A DNA stretch of 16,970 bases. It comes from Gemmatimonadales bacterium UBA7835. Its GTDB lineage: Bacteria > Gemmatimonadota > Gemmatimonadetes > Longimicrobiales > Gaopeijiaceae. The notes beneath the pieces are model-generated. The model was given only the letters and a program-made list of their open reading frames with translations. It was not told the DNA's origin and did no database searches. Positions 1 through 7,913 of the stretch are shown in pieces. The stretch spans positions 1-16,970 of the forward strand of contig DLTN01000051.1 of the NCBI GenBank assembly GCA_002500925.1. The letters are read 5' to 3'. Positions within the stretch are counted from its first letter, which is position 1. Each line of letters opens with the position of its first letter. The position numbers and the translations under genes were made by a program.

Positions 1-845
1 ACCTCAACACGGCCCAACTCGATCTGTGCAAAGGTAGCTCCACCAGGACCAGCCTCCCCCTCGACTCGAAGGTTCGCTCTGAAACTGAATGTAGCAGTGA
101 CCCGCTCCGGACCGACTGCGCTCAACGTGAAGGTTCCTGTCGGTGAAAGCCTAGTGGTGTCAAAACCACTGAACGTCGACGATCCGGGATCCGGATGATA
201 CAACCCATAGAACGTGTTAGTGGATCCGGGAACATTTTGGACAGTAAAGCCTCTCGGGTTGAGAGGGTTCGGACTTCCATCAATCTGGAGAAGCATTCTG
301 CTCTGGCCCGCCCCTGTGGTGGAAACCCCTTCGACCTGAAGCTGGCCTCCATACATATCGACAATGACATCGACGATCTCGAACAGCATCTCGACTCCAT
401 CTAAGGTGGCACGCAGCACACCAGTCCAAGCACCGAATCCGTAATCAGCGCAGCTCACCATAGAGCCCACAGCTGTATAGATCTCAGTCTCGCCGAGCTG
501 TAGACGACCATCCTGTATCACGAAGCGGTAGTTCTCAGATCCTGAGGCTGGGGCATTTGAGACTGAAGCAATCGTGAGGAGTAGGCTTTCACCATCAGTC
601 CTCCATGAACCGGACGACGAGACACAGGTACTTGCTTTGAGATCGCTGACTACTCGTGAGAACAAACCATCTGGTGCAAGGCGAAGTGTCGATTCCAACA
701 CCCCTGCCTCGGAAAAACGCCAGACTCCTTGAGGACTCACAGAGATCGGGACGACAGGAGCACTCTCGCTGCATGCCGCCACCGAGAGACATCCGGCGAC
801 CAGAAGGACCCTCCTACCCAGAAGGTCCAGAATCATATGAGACAT
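1..845 (-). CDS. Putative lipoprotein, C-terminus cut by window edge
   Basis: An open minus-strand frame runs from ATG at 845 off the left edge without a stop (281 codons visible), so the gene is partial at its 3' end. The N-terminus has two arginines (residues 11-12), a short hydrophobic stretch and two possible lipoboxes, VAGC (Cys19) and VAAC (Cys25). The second gives the more usual hydrophobic length. The mature part is rich in Ser, Thr, Gly and Val with few charges, suggesting a beta-sheet fold; residues around 40-75 (PQGVWRFSEAGV and following) resemble small lipocalin-like lipoproteins. I do not recognise a named family. The start is uncertain: a second ATG lies at 836 and an in-frame GTG at 863 follows an in-frame TAG. 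No strong Shine-Dalgarno sequence precedes any of them. It is probably an envelope protein anchored by lipid; its function is unknown. Confidence 0.75.
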   Translation of the reverse strand, partial: MSHMILDLLGRRVLLVAGCLSVAACSESAPVVPISVSPQGVWRFSEAGVLESTLRLAPDGLFSRVVSDLKASTCVSSSGSWRTDGESLLLTIASVSNAPASGSENYRFVIQDGRLQLGETEIYTAVGSMVSCADYGFGAWTGVLRATLDGVEMLFEIVDVIVDMYGGQLQVEGVSTTGAGQSRMLLQIDGSPNPLNPRGFTVQNVPGSTNTFYGLYHPDPGSSTFSGFDTTRLSPTGTFTLSAVGPERVTATFSFRANLRVEGEAGPGGATFAQIELGRVE

Positions 846-904
846 CGTCAGGCTAATGGCCACGCAGCCCTAAACCCCTTTGTGAGTCGACTTCGGCCTT
901 CATC

Positions 905-1270
905 TCAGATCCATACGTCGTTCGGGGCGCTACCTTCGTTTGCGATATCGCCGGTATTCACGACTCCACGAGGTTCTACGAGCATAATCTTGGCTTCGGT
1001 CACCGCACGAGGACGGTGCTCTACCCCCTTAGGCACAACAAACATCTCGCCTTCACCGAGCCGCACCGTCTGGTTGGGAAGATCGATCTCAAGTTCACCC
1101 TCGATCACCAGGAAAGCCTCGTCCGTATCCGCGTGCTGGTGCCACAGGAATTCCCCTTCGACCCGGACAAGCTTGAACTGAACATCGTTCATCTCCGCAA
1201 TCACCTTCGGCTGCCACTTGTCGACAAAGAGATCAAACTTCTTTTTCAGATTGACGAGATTACGAATCAT
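905..1270 (-). CDS. Single-domain cupin (cupin_2) protein
   Basis: This 121-residue protein is a small single-domain cupin. Motif 1 is seen as GEFLWHQHADTDEAFLVIEG (residues 39-58), giving the expected metal ligands His44, His46 and Glu51. Motif 2 is GEMFVVPKGVEHRP (residues 73-87), giving His85. The length matches the family, and no signal peptide is present, so it should be cytosolic. Similar proteins are often labelled mannose-6-phosphate isomerase-like, but that name describes the fold and not a proven activity; sugar isomerase, dioxygenase and sensor roles are all possible. Its ATG sits inside the stop of the upstream lipoprotein gene (ATGA, 1267-1270), which points to translational coupling. 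The pairing of a cytosolic cupin with a lipoprotein is not obvious functionally. Family assignment is secure; substrate is unknown. Confidence 0.92.
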   Translation of the reverse strand: MIRNLVNLKKKFDLFVDKWQPKVIAEMNDVQFKLVRVEGEFLWHQHADTDEAFLVIEGELEIDLPNQTVRLGEGEMFVVPKGVEHRPRAVTEAKIMLVEPRGVVNTGDIANEGSAPNDVWI

Positions 1271-1695
1271 TTCGTTCGTCCCACGCCCGTGGTTGAATCC
1301 TCTAAAACTGAGAAGTCTATCGTGTGTGTGACCTTCTCACCGGGTGGCAAGACACACTCACCGCTAGACTTCTGGAGCACGCGCTCATCCCGTTCCACAG
1401 CCCCACTCCCTACGTCAACAGCCACCTGGACTCTGTAGCGGTCACAAACAGGCGTGTTAGGCGGAAGCCTTAGACCAATAAGGTATCTCCCCGCCCTTAC
1501 TGGCGTTGTCACCACTACAACACCAGTAGAGTCGATCAGCCCGACACCACCCTCCGCAGGGAAGCCACGCGCCATCACGTAACCCCAAACCATGAGATTG
1601 TGAGGGTCCTCATCTGCCTCCATCGGCGAGGGTGGTCCACAACCGACGAAGATGCTGGATCCCAGTATGACTAGTCCTGTAAGCCTCATCCGCAT
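1267..1695 (-). CDS. Small lipoprotein with a transthyretin-like beta domain
   Basis: The frame is open from 1785, but a start at 1695 gives a classic lipoprotein signal: MRMRL, a hydrophobic stretch, and FVGC with the lipid-modified Cys at residue 19 from this start. ATG codons at 1785, 1752 and 1737 would put up to 30 extra residues before the signal, and none has a good ribosome site; 1695 has only a weak GAG seven bases upstream. The mature region contains GYVMARGFPAEGGVGLIDSTG followed by AGRYLIGLRLPP, the rhythm of carboxypeptidase-regulatory-like or other transthyretin-type beta sandwiches (inferred). Two later Cys residues, in PVCDRY and GECVLPP, could form a disulfide. It shares an ATGA overlap with the downstream cupin gene. 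Function unknown; it is likely anchored in the envelope. Confidence 0.72.
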   Translation of the reverse strand: MRMRLTGLVILGSSIFVGCGPPSPMEADEDPHNLMVWGYVMARGFPAEGGVGLIDSTGVVVVTTPVRAGRYLIGLRLPPNTPVCDRYRVQVAVDVGSGAVERDERVLQKSSGECVLPPGEKVTHTIDFSVLEDSTTGVGRTK

Positions 1696-1885
1696 CAACG
1701 ATCTCAGCCATAGCGAGGGAGCCACCAACTCGTTCATTGGAGATTGGTTCATATGCGCGCTGTCCCGGTCGGCCGCATGGTGCATTCAAAGAGAGCCTGC
1801 AGTTTGGTCATGCCAACACCCATACACGGATGACGTTCCTTCTCGCTTTGGTCTCTTGGCTATTTTTCCTCTGATTCTGGAGTTG

Positions 1886-2872
1886 CTACATCGCGATCGC
1901 AGTGGCTCGAATCCCTTCACCTAGCACGAATTGAGACCCTACAGCTCCTACGACCGCGGTTTGTCGAGTCAGGTTCAGCCCTGTTCGAAGCCTGAAGAGA
2001 GGTTCGATACCGGTGCAATGTCCCGCCATCAAATGCTTCACCCCTATTTCGCGTAGTCGATCCGTCGTCCAACCGAGGGTCTGATCTGTCGCGTTAAACA
2101 GATGCAAGCCGCCCATCAGAGCGTGTATGGGGTGATCCGAAATCGCAGACTGAACATGAGTGAGCATATTCACAACACCCGAATGGCCACATCCTAGCAA
2201 TACTATGTGGCCCTCCTCTGTGACGATCGTAAGCCCCTGGCTTTCTGGCACCCAATCTGCGACCCACGTCCCCGATTCCTTGATCCTTACCTGAACTGGA
2301 TAGTTCTCCTCCGAATGCGGACGGGGCACAGGGCCTGTGACCCATACGCCTTTGAGGATTTCCGATGGGCCATCGTGAATGATGACCTCGAGTCCGGCGT
2401 TTTCCAGCGATTGCCGTTCCTCGATCATCTGGTTGGCCTCCTCTGCCCCCGAACGCGAGGGCACTCGCCTCGGCCGGAAGAATCCCCTCGCCACGTGCAC
2501 GCGCTCAATAGAACTGTGATTCCCGAGCGCCTCCAGAATCGGCAGGACACCTGTCGTGTGGTCGAAGTGATGGTGACTGAGTACTAAGTCAGTAACACAC
2601 GAGAGATCAGCACCAAGTACCTCAGCATTGTGAATAACCGTCTCAGGATGACGCCCAGCATCGAAGAGAACACAGGCTCCGTCCGCCTGAACTAATGCGG
2701 AAAGACCCCATTCGCCAACGGAATTTCCATTAGCGAGATTTGACGAAAGAATTGTGACTGTCACGTTCTGAGCCACACCTGCACGCTTGTCGTGGCCTTC
2801 GTCTGCATGGCCCGGAATACTGATCCCGGTGAGCACAGTAGCAATCGAAGCGATGCTCAATGGAATTATCAT
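1886..2872 (-). CDS. Secreted metallo-beta-lactamase-fold hydrolase (COG1237-like)
   Basis: The 328-residue protein begins with an uncharged hydrophobic stretch ending near GHADE (residues 21-25), a plausible Sec signal. The metallo-beta-lactamase metal site is complete: SHHHFDH (His100, His102, Asp104, His105), then LGCGHSGVVN (His230), GGLHLF (His257) and AGHCTG (His285). The GHSG-V-N and GGLHL blocks are typical of the group annotated as 7,8-dihydropterin-6-methyl-4-(beta-D-ribofuranosyl)-aminobenzene-5'-phosphate synthase-like (COG1237). That name comes from one archaeal pathway and should not be carried over to an exported bacterial protein. The sequence supports a two-metal hydrolase, perhaps of phosphoesters or lactones. 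The start is firm: AAGGAG lies eight bases upstream of the ATG. It begins 31 bases after the M24 gene, so the two are probably co-transcribed. Confidence 0.9.
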   Translation of the reverse strand: MIIPLSIASIATVLTGISIPGHADEGHDKRAGVAQNVTVTILSSNLANGNSVGEWGLSALVQADGACVLFDAGRHPETVIHNAEVLGADLSCVTDLVLSHHHFDHTTGVLPILEALGNHSSIERVHVARGFFRPRRVPSRSGAEEANQMIEERQSLENAGLEVIIHDGPSEILKGVWVTGPVPRPHSEENYPVQVRIKESGTWVADWVPESQGLTIVTEEGHIVLLGCGHSGVVNMLTHVQSAISDHPIHALMGGLHLFNATDQTLGWTTDRLREIGVKHLMAGHCTGIEPLFRLRTGLNLTRQTAVVGAVGSQFVLGEGIRATAIAM

Positions 2873-2880
2873 GATTGCAG

Positions 2881-2886
2881 CTCCTT
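2881..2886 (-). promoter_or_regulatory. Ribosome binding site of the metallo-hydrolase gene
   Basis: The minus strand reads AAGGAG here, eight bases before the ATG at 2872. It is one of the clearest Shine-Dalgarno sequences in the window and fixes the start of the hydrolase. It lies within the 31-base gap after the M24 gene, which supports one transcript with independent translation initiation. Confidence 0.75.
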
Positions 2887-2903
2887 TGGGTCCAAGCAGA
2901 GTA

Positions 2904-4253
2904 TTACCTCACAAGATACCAATCTTCCTGTCGAGGTCTAAAGAAGCGCCACCCGCTCTGTGTTAGGTGGGCAGGGTCTTCTGCCATCACATAGACCTCC
3001 TGATCTCCCCATTCTGGGATGGCAGTCTTGGTATTGAGTTCAATAGAGATGTACGCACCCGCTACCAAAGGGCGAGCTGTCACATCTGTTCTTCCAGCGC
3101 TTCGGAAATCGATGCTCGGACCCAAGCCATGACCGTGGTTGCCGAGCGGGTGAGAGTATATCTGGGCATTGATCTCTTTTTCCTGCATTTCTCTCATCGT
3201 CAAGCGATACACTTCTCCTGCAGTCCGTCCAGGTCGTGACGCTCGGAGCATAAGCGCATCCTGAAGGGCATTCGTATTCTCCATCGCATCCTTTAGCCCC
3301 TGCGGTACATCTTCCTCGTCAGTGTGGAGTATATAGGCCATTTTCTGCCAGTCCGAATCGAGGCCCATGTAGGAAATCCCGAAGTCGATATGAACGAGGT
3401 CTCCCCGCTGCAAGACTATGTCTTCCGGAGCAACAGCGAGGAAGCCACGACTTCCGACCTCAGCCATTCCTTGCCGCTGAACCCGAAGATCCGGCTGAAA
3501 CCAGGTGCGAACACCGGTCATCCATAACTCATCGTACATAAACCGGCGAACATCACCCACAGTCGTAGTACCTGGCTTGATCACTTCGTTGGAGAGCGCA
3601 CGTTTCGTGATCGATTCTGTGAGGGCCACGAGATCGGTATAAACCTCAAGCTCACCTGGGATACGCGTGGCCAGATATTCATTGATGAGAGGCTCCGCAC
3701 TCACAAATCTGCTAGCCGCTTCTGAACCCATCGCCTGGGCCAGGAAACGAAACGAGTCATGCGTCAGGCTCCGAGTCATCCCACGACTGCCTCCGAACCC
3801 AAGACCAATCCGCTGTGGGCTATAGGTCTCATAAAGCTCTCGAAGAACCTCAGCGGACGGCCTAGGATCAATCGGCGATTCGAAGTAACGAGCGACCGTT
3901 TCTTCCCAGTAACCAGTCGCCGCAATCTTCCTCAGACCGTCTGCCCCCGTATCAACGAAAACGAAGACGTCCCTCCGACCGGTGTAGGGCCTAGCCGGAG
4001 CGATATATTCGGTGAGTGGGTCATCATGAAATTCCTCATTCACGACGATCCACATATCGATCGAGTGGCGCTGCATCATCGGAAGAAGCATTTCGTGGCG
4101 AGTATCAAGCCAACCATCCCTCACAGCCATCTGCTCAGACCAGTCGAGAAGCTGAACATTAGAGGCGCCAGCATCGCTCTCCGGCAGCCCGTCAGAAAGA
4201 GTGCAGGCGGCAGAGAACAGACCGAGAGCGATTAGAGGTATCAGTGGTTTCAA
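2904..4253 (-). CDS. Lipid-anchored M24 metallopeptidase-fold protein
   Basis: This 449-residue protein has the two-domain layout of Xaa-Pro aminopeptidase-like M24 proteins: a creatinase-type N-terminal region (about 35-195) and a pita-bread catalytic domain (about 205-425). All five expected metal ligands are visible: Asp290 and Asp301 (HIDFGISYMGLDSD, the normal spacing), His375 (GHGLG), Glu405 (ISIEL) and Glu419 (DQEVY). Unlike the usual cytosolic enzymes, it opens with MKPLIPLIALGLFSAAC, a lipoprotein signal with the modified Cys at residue 17, so it should act outside the cytoplasm. The start is a TTG: no ATG or GTG occurs between the in-frame stop upstream and the signal, and only the TTG keeps the lipobox. 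A proline-peptide or dipeptide substrate is likely from the family but not shown. The metallo-hydrolase gene follows after 31 bases. Confidence 0.92.
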   Translation of the reverse strand: MKPLIPLIALGLFSAACTLSDGLPESDAGASNVQLLDWSEQMAVRDGWLDTRHEMLLPMMQRHSIDMWIVVNEEFHDDPLTEYIAPARPYTGRRDVFVFVDTGADGLRKIAATGYWEETVARYFESPIDPRPSAEVLRELYETYSPQRIGLGFGGSRGMTRSLTHDSFRFLAQAMGSEAASRFVSAEPLINEYLATRIPGELEVYTDLVALTESITKRALSNEVIKPGTTTVGDVRRFMYDELWMTGVRTWFQPDLRVQRQGMAEVGSRGFLAVAPEDIVLQRGDLVHIDFGISYMGLDSDWQKMAYILHTDEEDVPQGLKDAMENTNALQDALMLRASRPGRTAGEVYRLTMREMQEKEINAQIYSHPLGNHGHGLGPSIDFRSAGRTDVTARPLVAGAYISIELNTKTAIPEWGDQEVYVMAEDPAHLTQSGWRFFRPRQEDWYLVR

Positions 4254-4357
4254 GGTTAGCTCACTGAACGATACGACCAGAATTGGGAAAGACGGACTCT
4301 CCCCTCATAATCCGATCTATCGCCGTGTTTCGATCAATATAAAGAGGAGTGTACAAG

Positions 4358-4387
4358 GCTCGAAGAATCGAACCAACAGCTTCGAGC
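4358..4387 (-). terminator. Possible terminator hairpin after the fatty acid transporter gene
   Basis: An 8-bp perfect inverted repeat (GCTCGAAG / CTTCGAGC) with a 14-base loop lies 22 bases past the transporter stop codon on the minus strand. It is followed by CTTGTACACTCCTCTTTATATT, which is only moderately T-rich. It fits a weak intrinsic terminator or a transcript-stabilising stem between the transporter and the M24 gene. The rest of the 156-base gap (4254-4409) holds nothing else I can name. Confidence 0.35.
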
Positions 4388-4409
4388 TCCTTCTTCACCG
4401 AACACCAGT

Positions 4410-5837
4410 TCAGTACGGAAGCAGGTAAAGTACTACCGCTAGAAATGGTGTCAGTAGCAGCATCATTGTGATGCCGTAACCGAACATATCACGAGCTCGC
4501 AGACCAGTTATTGCTAATAGTGGAATGGCCCAGAAGGGGTTGAGCAGGTTCGTGTGTGCGTCTCCGACCGCGTAGGCGGCTATCGTCTGACCGAGCGGCA
4601 CTCCTAATTCTTGCGCAGCGAGTAGCATCGGTCCCCCCACTATAGCCCACTCGCCTCCAGCGGACGGCACGAAGATGTTCAGTGCACCGCCTGTCATCCA
4701 CGCGACCATAGGGAACGTGTCCTGCGTTGCAATCGAGAGTAGTGCCTCAGTCATGGTGTCAACCAGGCCAGTTCCGGTCATGATACCGATGATTCCCGCA
4801 TAGAATGGGAATTGCAGGATTACACCGGCACTGCCCTTAACAGCGTCATTGAACTCGCGCTGATATCGTGCTGGGCTGCTGTAGAGCAACATTCCAATCA
4901 CCAGAAAACCGAAATTGAAGACGTTCAGATTCAGAGCTCCTAGGCCCTGAGTGACAAAGGCTACGCCAAACAAGACAAGGCCAGTCGCCGCGAGGATCCC
5001 GCCCAATATTTTCGAATTGTCTATCCGATCGGCTGGAGAATCTAAATCATCAGAGACTCGTGTGAGTTCAGTCGATCCCGCCCCTTCTTGATGAACAGAT
5101 CCACCCTCGCCCCGGTGCTCTTCGAGGTCGACGAACTGCTCTATTCCTCTAGCGTTCTGATCCGGCGGCGCAAGCAACCAAAGCATTAGGGACCCATATA
5201 GGATCGACATGCCGGTCAAAATCAATGGATACGAGTGGAATACCCATTCAGTAGCGGGCACCACCCGATCGATGATGCCCTGTGCCATAAAAATATTCCC
5301 GTCCGTAGCCTGCAGCAGGCCGGCTGAACTCGAGAGTCCCCACCCCCATGTCAGGCTCATTCCTAGGTACCCCGCAACCGCGAGCAGCGGATAGTGGACA
5401 GCCATACCCGACTTGTTAGCCGCCTTGCCCATCTCTCTAGCCAGAATCGCTCCAAAGATCAGACCCAAGCCCCACGAGATCCACCCAACCAGCATTGATC
5501 CTATACCGACCAGAACTACGGCCTGACGACCGTTCCGGGGTAGCTGTACCAATTTTTGGATACCACCCCGCACACTCGGGTGATAGGCGACGACAGTTCC
5601 CGTCACCAGAATGATCACCATCTGCATCGCAAAGGTAAGGAGGTTCCAAAAACCGCCGTACCAAGCGGTCGCTACGTCAGCAATAGAGGAGCCCTCCGAC
5701 ACAAACGCCGCGACCGCAGCCACGTAGGTGAGCAGGATCGCAAACACGAACGGCGACGGCATCCAACGCTCAACCCGATCCGCTATCGCTTCACCGAATT
5801 TTTGAACGGGGGTCAACTGCGGATCAGAGTTATCCAT
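4410..5837 (-). CDS. Short-chain fatty acid transporter, AtoE family
   Basis: The 475-residue product is a multi-pass inner-membrane protein of the AtoE/SCFA_trans family, which imports short-chain fatty acids such as acetoacetate or butyrate. Family landmarks include the N-terminal block from VQKFGEAIADRVERWMPSPF (11-30) into the first membrane span, the WISWGLGLIFGAILARE block (119-135), NIFVPSAGGEWAIVGGP (387-403) and GDAHTNLLNPFWAIPLLAI (425-443). About a dozen hydrophobic segments are visible. Residues 225-275 form an acidic, Gly/Ser-rich hydrophilic loop between the two halves. Length is normal for the family. The ATG at 5837 has GGAG five bases upstream. It lies 87 bases after the ankyrin gene and upstream of the M24 gene. 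No beta-oxidation or CoA-transferase gene is visible nearby, so the imported substrate cannot be narrowed. Confidence 0.93.
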   Translation of the reverse strand: MDNSDPQLTPVQKFGEAIADRVERWMPSPFVFAILLTYVAAVAAFVSEGSSIADVATAWYGGFWNLLTFAMQMVIILVTGTVVAYHPSVRGGIQKLVQLPRNGRQAVVLVGIGSMLVGWISWGLGLIFGAILAREMGKAANKSGMAVHYPLLAVAGYLGMSLTWGWGLSSSAGLLQATDGNIFMAQGIIDRVVPATEWVFHSYPLILTGMSILYGSLMLWLLAPPDQNARGIEQFVDLEEHRGEGGSVHQEGAGSTELTRVSDDLDSPADRIDNSKILGGILAATGLVLFGVAFVTQGLGALNLNVFNFGFLVIGMLLYSSPARYQREFNDAVKGSAGVILQFPFYAGIIGIMTGTGLVDTMTEALLSIATQDTFPMVAWMTGGALNIFVPSAGGEWAIVGGPMLLAAQELGVPLGQTIAAYAVGDAHTNLLNPFWAIPLLAITGLRARDMFGYGITMMLLLTPFLAVVLYLLPY

Positions 5838-5888
5838 GCCGGCTCCGAATCATGTTGGAGAAGGTTGAGAGGAAGAAGCAAACGCGCA

Positions 5889-5904
5889 GGCACGACACGT
5901 GGCC
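5889..5904 (-). terminator. Weak hairpin after the ankyrin gene
   Basis: The minus strand reads GGCCACGTGTCGTGCC about 20 bases after the ankyrin stop codon, able to form a six-pair stem with one bulged C and a three-base loop. It is followed by a loosely T-rich stretch (TTTGCTTCTTCC). This could weakly end the three-gene module before the transporter, but the stem is short and imperfect. It lies in the 87-base gap 5838-5924, which otherwise contains only the transporter ribosome site. Confidence 0.22.
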
Positions 5905-5924
5905 AGCCCACCCTTCATGTCCGA

Positions 5925-7913
5925 TCAACGGAACCCCGGCACCCTCCGCCGGTTGGCTCCCGGCTCGGTGCCGGATGGGTCACGGTCACGCTTTTCGACG
6001 TCGGGATCGCCATCTTGGTCACCGACGATACGAACCGCCCAGGGGTCATCAACACCCGCTAGGTCGCAGAAGTCCCCCGTATCGAGGAAGTGCGTGTGGA
6101 GACACTCGGACGTTGAACCTAAACTCGTGAGCAGATCTACTGTCTCCGGGTATCCGACCCTAGTGAAGAATCCAGAACGTCCGCCTCGTGCCATGTCTGC
6201 CGTTGACTGTCCCAATCGGGTGATCACCGTTACGTCCCCTCCCTGCGACACTAGGTACCGGACCAAATCATTGTCGCCCCGAGACGCTGCGTAATGCATG
6301 GCGGTATAGCCCCAAGAATCAAGCGCGTTGACATCGACATTGAGCTCTTCGACAAGATATCGCACCGTAGGGATGAAGCTTTCAGGAACATTCCGAATAC
6401 TGAACGATCCGAGACCAGTGAAACCTCCACCGGCTGCTACATGGATCGGATATGCGTTGAAGGCATCCTCGGGAATCCATGGCAGTCCTGAATCTTCTTG
6501 TTGACGCCCATCTTGCTGTCTCCGCTCACGCATACCCACCGCAGGCCATGAGGTGGGTATGTTAGGATCGGCTCCATACGCGACCAAGAGCTTCATCATT
6601 CCGAGATCTTGAGCGAACGCAGCACGCCAGAAAGGGGTCGCACCCTTGAGATCCGTACCAATCTTGGTCAACCCATACTCGAAGTACCACAAGTGTGTAT
6701 TAAGGCGAAGGTTTGGATCAGCACCCGCATCCAATAGCGCAACCACCAATTCCGTATACTCGGTCTTCTGGTTGTCTTGCGCTCGCGGCTGGGGATAATT
6801 CGACTTTGGTGCCCAGTGCGTATTGAGCGTCGCAAACAACGCTGTCTGCCCATCGGTCGTCGCTTGAAGGTTGGGGTCAGCTCCCTCAGCGACAAGCATC
6901 ATAGCCACGTCAAACTGCCCATTGAGTGCCGCCATTACCAGCGGACTCGTGCGATCTCCCGCACTGACCTGATTGATATCCGCACCCCCTTCTAGCAAGG
7001 CCATAGCAGCTTCGCCGTGCCCCTCTCGCGCAGCAAACAGCAACGCTGTCATGCCACCAGTCTTGCCTACGAGAGTCTCTCTATAAGGTGGACGTGGCAC
7101 ATCCGGCCCTCCCGGGTAGTCAGGACGGTAGTTAACCAGTTCCTCGGATTCGTAGTCCCTGTATGGTTCGCCAGAATCCAAGTAGGCACGCTGTTGTCGG
7201 ATCGCCTCCTGAATCTGCTCAGCGCTCGGCTCCCACTCTCCTCCCCCTGCTTCTTCTTGGCGGAAATTTTGGATAGTGCGCCGCAGATGTCTTGCCGCAT
7301 CACGATCTGCTATCAGGTGCTGAAGCACATCGACCACATCCGTCTCTACCGATAGATCAGCGCCACCCTCGACAAGCAGTCGAATGGTAGCCGCTCTGTT
7401 GTTCGCGGCAGCGAACATCAGAGCGGTCTGCCCGGCAGAAAGTTCGACAGCGTTTGGATCAGCGCCTGCCCGAAGGAGCGCATCGACCACATCGAAACCT
7501 CCCGACGCCCCCGCTGCGAGATGAAGAGCTGTCACACCACTAGTAGTGGTTACCCTATTCGGGTTGGCTCCCGCTGCGAGCAGGGCGCTAACGATCTCTT
7601 CATTTCCTCGACGAGCCGCCAGATGCAGCGGAGTATATGCTCCAATACGTGTACCTGCCTCAACGGGCACACCCGCAACCACAAGCTCAATAGCCACATC
7701 AGTATGGCCTCGCTCAGACGCAAGATGCAGTGCGTTCATCCCGTCTCCACGCGTAGCGGTCAGGTCCGCACCAGCACTCACAAACGTCCGTACCGTTTCA
7801 AGATCTCCGTCCTGAGACGCCACCAGCAGGTCCTGTGCATGCGCGTTCGTTGGGATGATCGCAAGCGCAAGTAACCCGACTGCCACCAAGCGTCCCGAAG
7901 ACCTCACCGTCAC
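5925..7913 (-). CDS. Exported ankyrin-repeat protein
   Basis: This 662-residue protein starts with a Sec signal (arginines, then a hydrophobic core, with likely cleavage in NAHA|Q after residue 26). About eleven ankyrin repeats follow, for example DGMNALHLASERGH (57-70), AYTPLHLAARRGNEEIVSALL (92-112), GQTALMFAAANNR (161-173), MTALLFAAREGHGE (288-301) and GYTAMHYAASRGDNDL (535-550). Repeats 1-5 (about 28-190) and the later block (286-570) are separated by a charged, non-repeat insert (about 191-284). The tail (600-662) is not ankyrin-like and holds what appear to be the only two Cys residues (604 and 616), a possible disulfide. The start is GTG in a GTGA overlap with the DUF1552 gene stop, preceded by AAGGG, so translation is coupled. 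Ankyrin repeats bind proteins, so a scaffold or chaperone role for the two upstream products in the periplasm is my inference. Confidence 0.93.
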   Translation of the reverse strand: MTVRSSGRLVAVGLLALAIIPTNAHAQDLLVASQDGDLETVRTFVSAGADLTATRGDGMNALHLASERGHTDVAIELVVAGVPVEAGTRIGAYTPLHLAARRGNEEIVSALLAAGANPNRVTTTSGVTALHLAAGASGGFDVVDALLRAGADPNAVELSAGQTALMFAAANNRAATIRLLVEGGADLSVETDVVDVLQHLIADRDAARHLRRTIQNFRQEEAGGGEWEPSAEQIQEAIRQQRAYLDSGEPYRDYESEELVNYRPDYPGGPDVPRPPYRETLVGKTGGMTALLFAAREGHGEAAMALLEGGADINQVSAGDRTSPLVMAALNGQFDVAMMLVAEGADPNLQATTDGQTALFATLNTHWAPKSNYPQPRAQDNQKTEYTELVVALLDAGADPNLRLNTHLWYFEYGLTKIGTDLKGATPFWRAAFAQDLGMMKLLVAYGADPNIPTSWPAVGMRERRQQDGRQQEDSGLPWIPEDAFNAYPIHVAAGGGFTGLGSFSIRNVPESFIPTVRYLVEELNVDVNALDSWGYTAMHYAASRGDNDLVRYLVSQGGDVTVITRLGQSTADMARGGRSGFFTRVGYPETVDLLTSLGSTSECLHTHFLDTGDFCDLAGVDDPWAVRIVGDQDGDPDVEKRDRDPSGTEPGANRRRVPGFR

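Noticed and set aside
729..1181. Plus-strand open frame of 150 codons
   Set aside because: It crosses the start of the left-edge lipoprotein and most of the cupin gene in antisense; both of those have clear protein features.
3759..4235. Plus-strand open frame of 158 codons
   Set aside because: It is antisense to the well-supported M24 gene, including its signal peptide, and has no recognisable motif.
4358..4387. tRNA-like T-loop (GGTTCGATT on the minus strand)
   Set aside because: The flanking bases do not form a T-stem, and no acceptor, D or anticodon arm can be drawn; it is the loop of a simple hairpin.
4254..4409. Sigma-70-like promoter (TTGATC then GATTAT) before the M24 gene
   Set aside because: The spacing of 19 bases is long and each hexamer matches the consensus only in part, so I do not annotate it.
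5556..6062. Plus-strand open frame of 168 codons
   Set aside because: It overlaps the start of the fatty acid transporter and the end of the ankyrin gene in antisense, is rich in Arg, His and Pro as antisense frames here are, and shows no domain or ribosome site.
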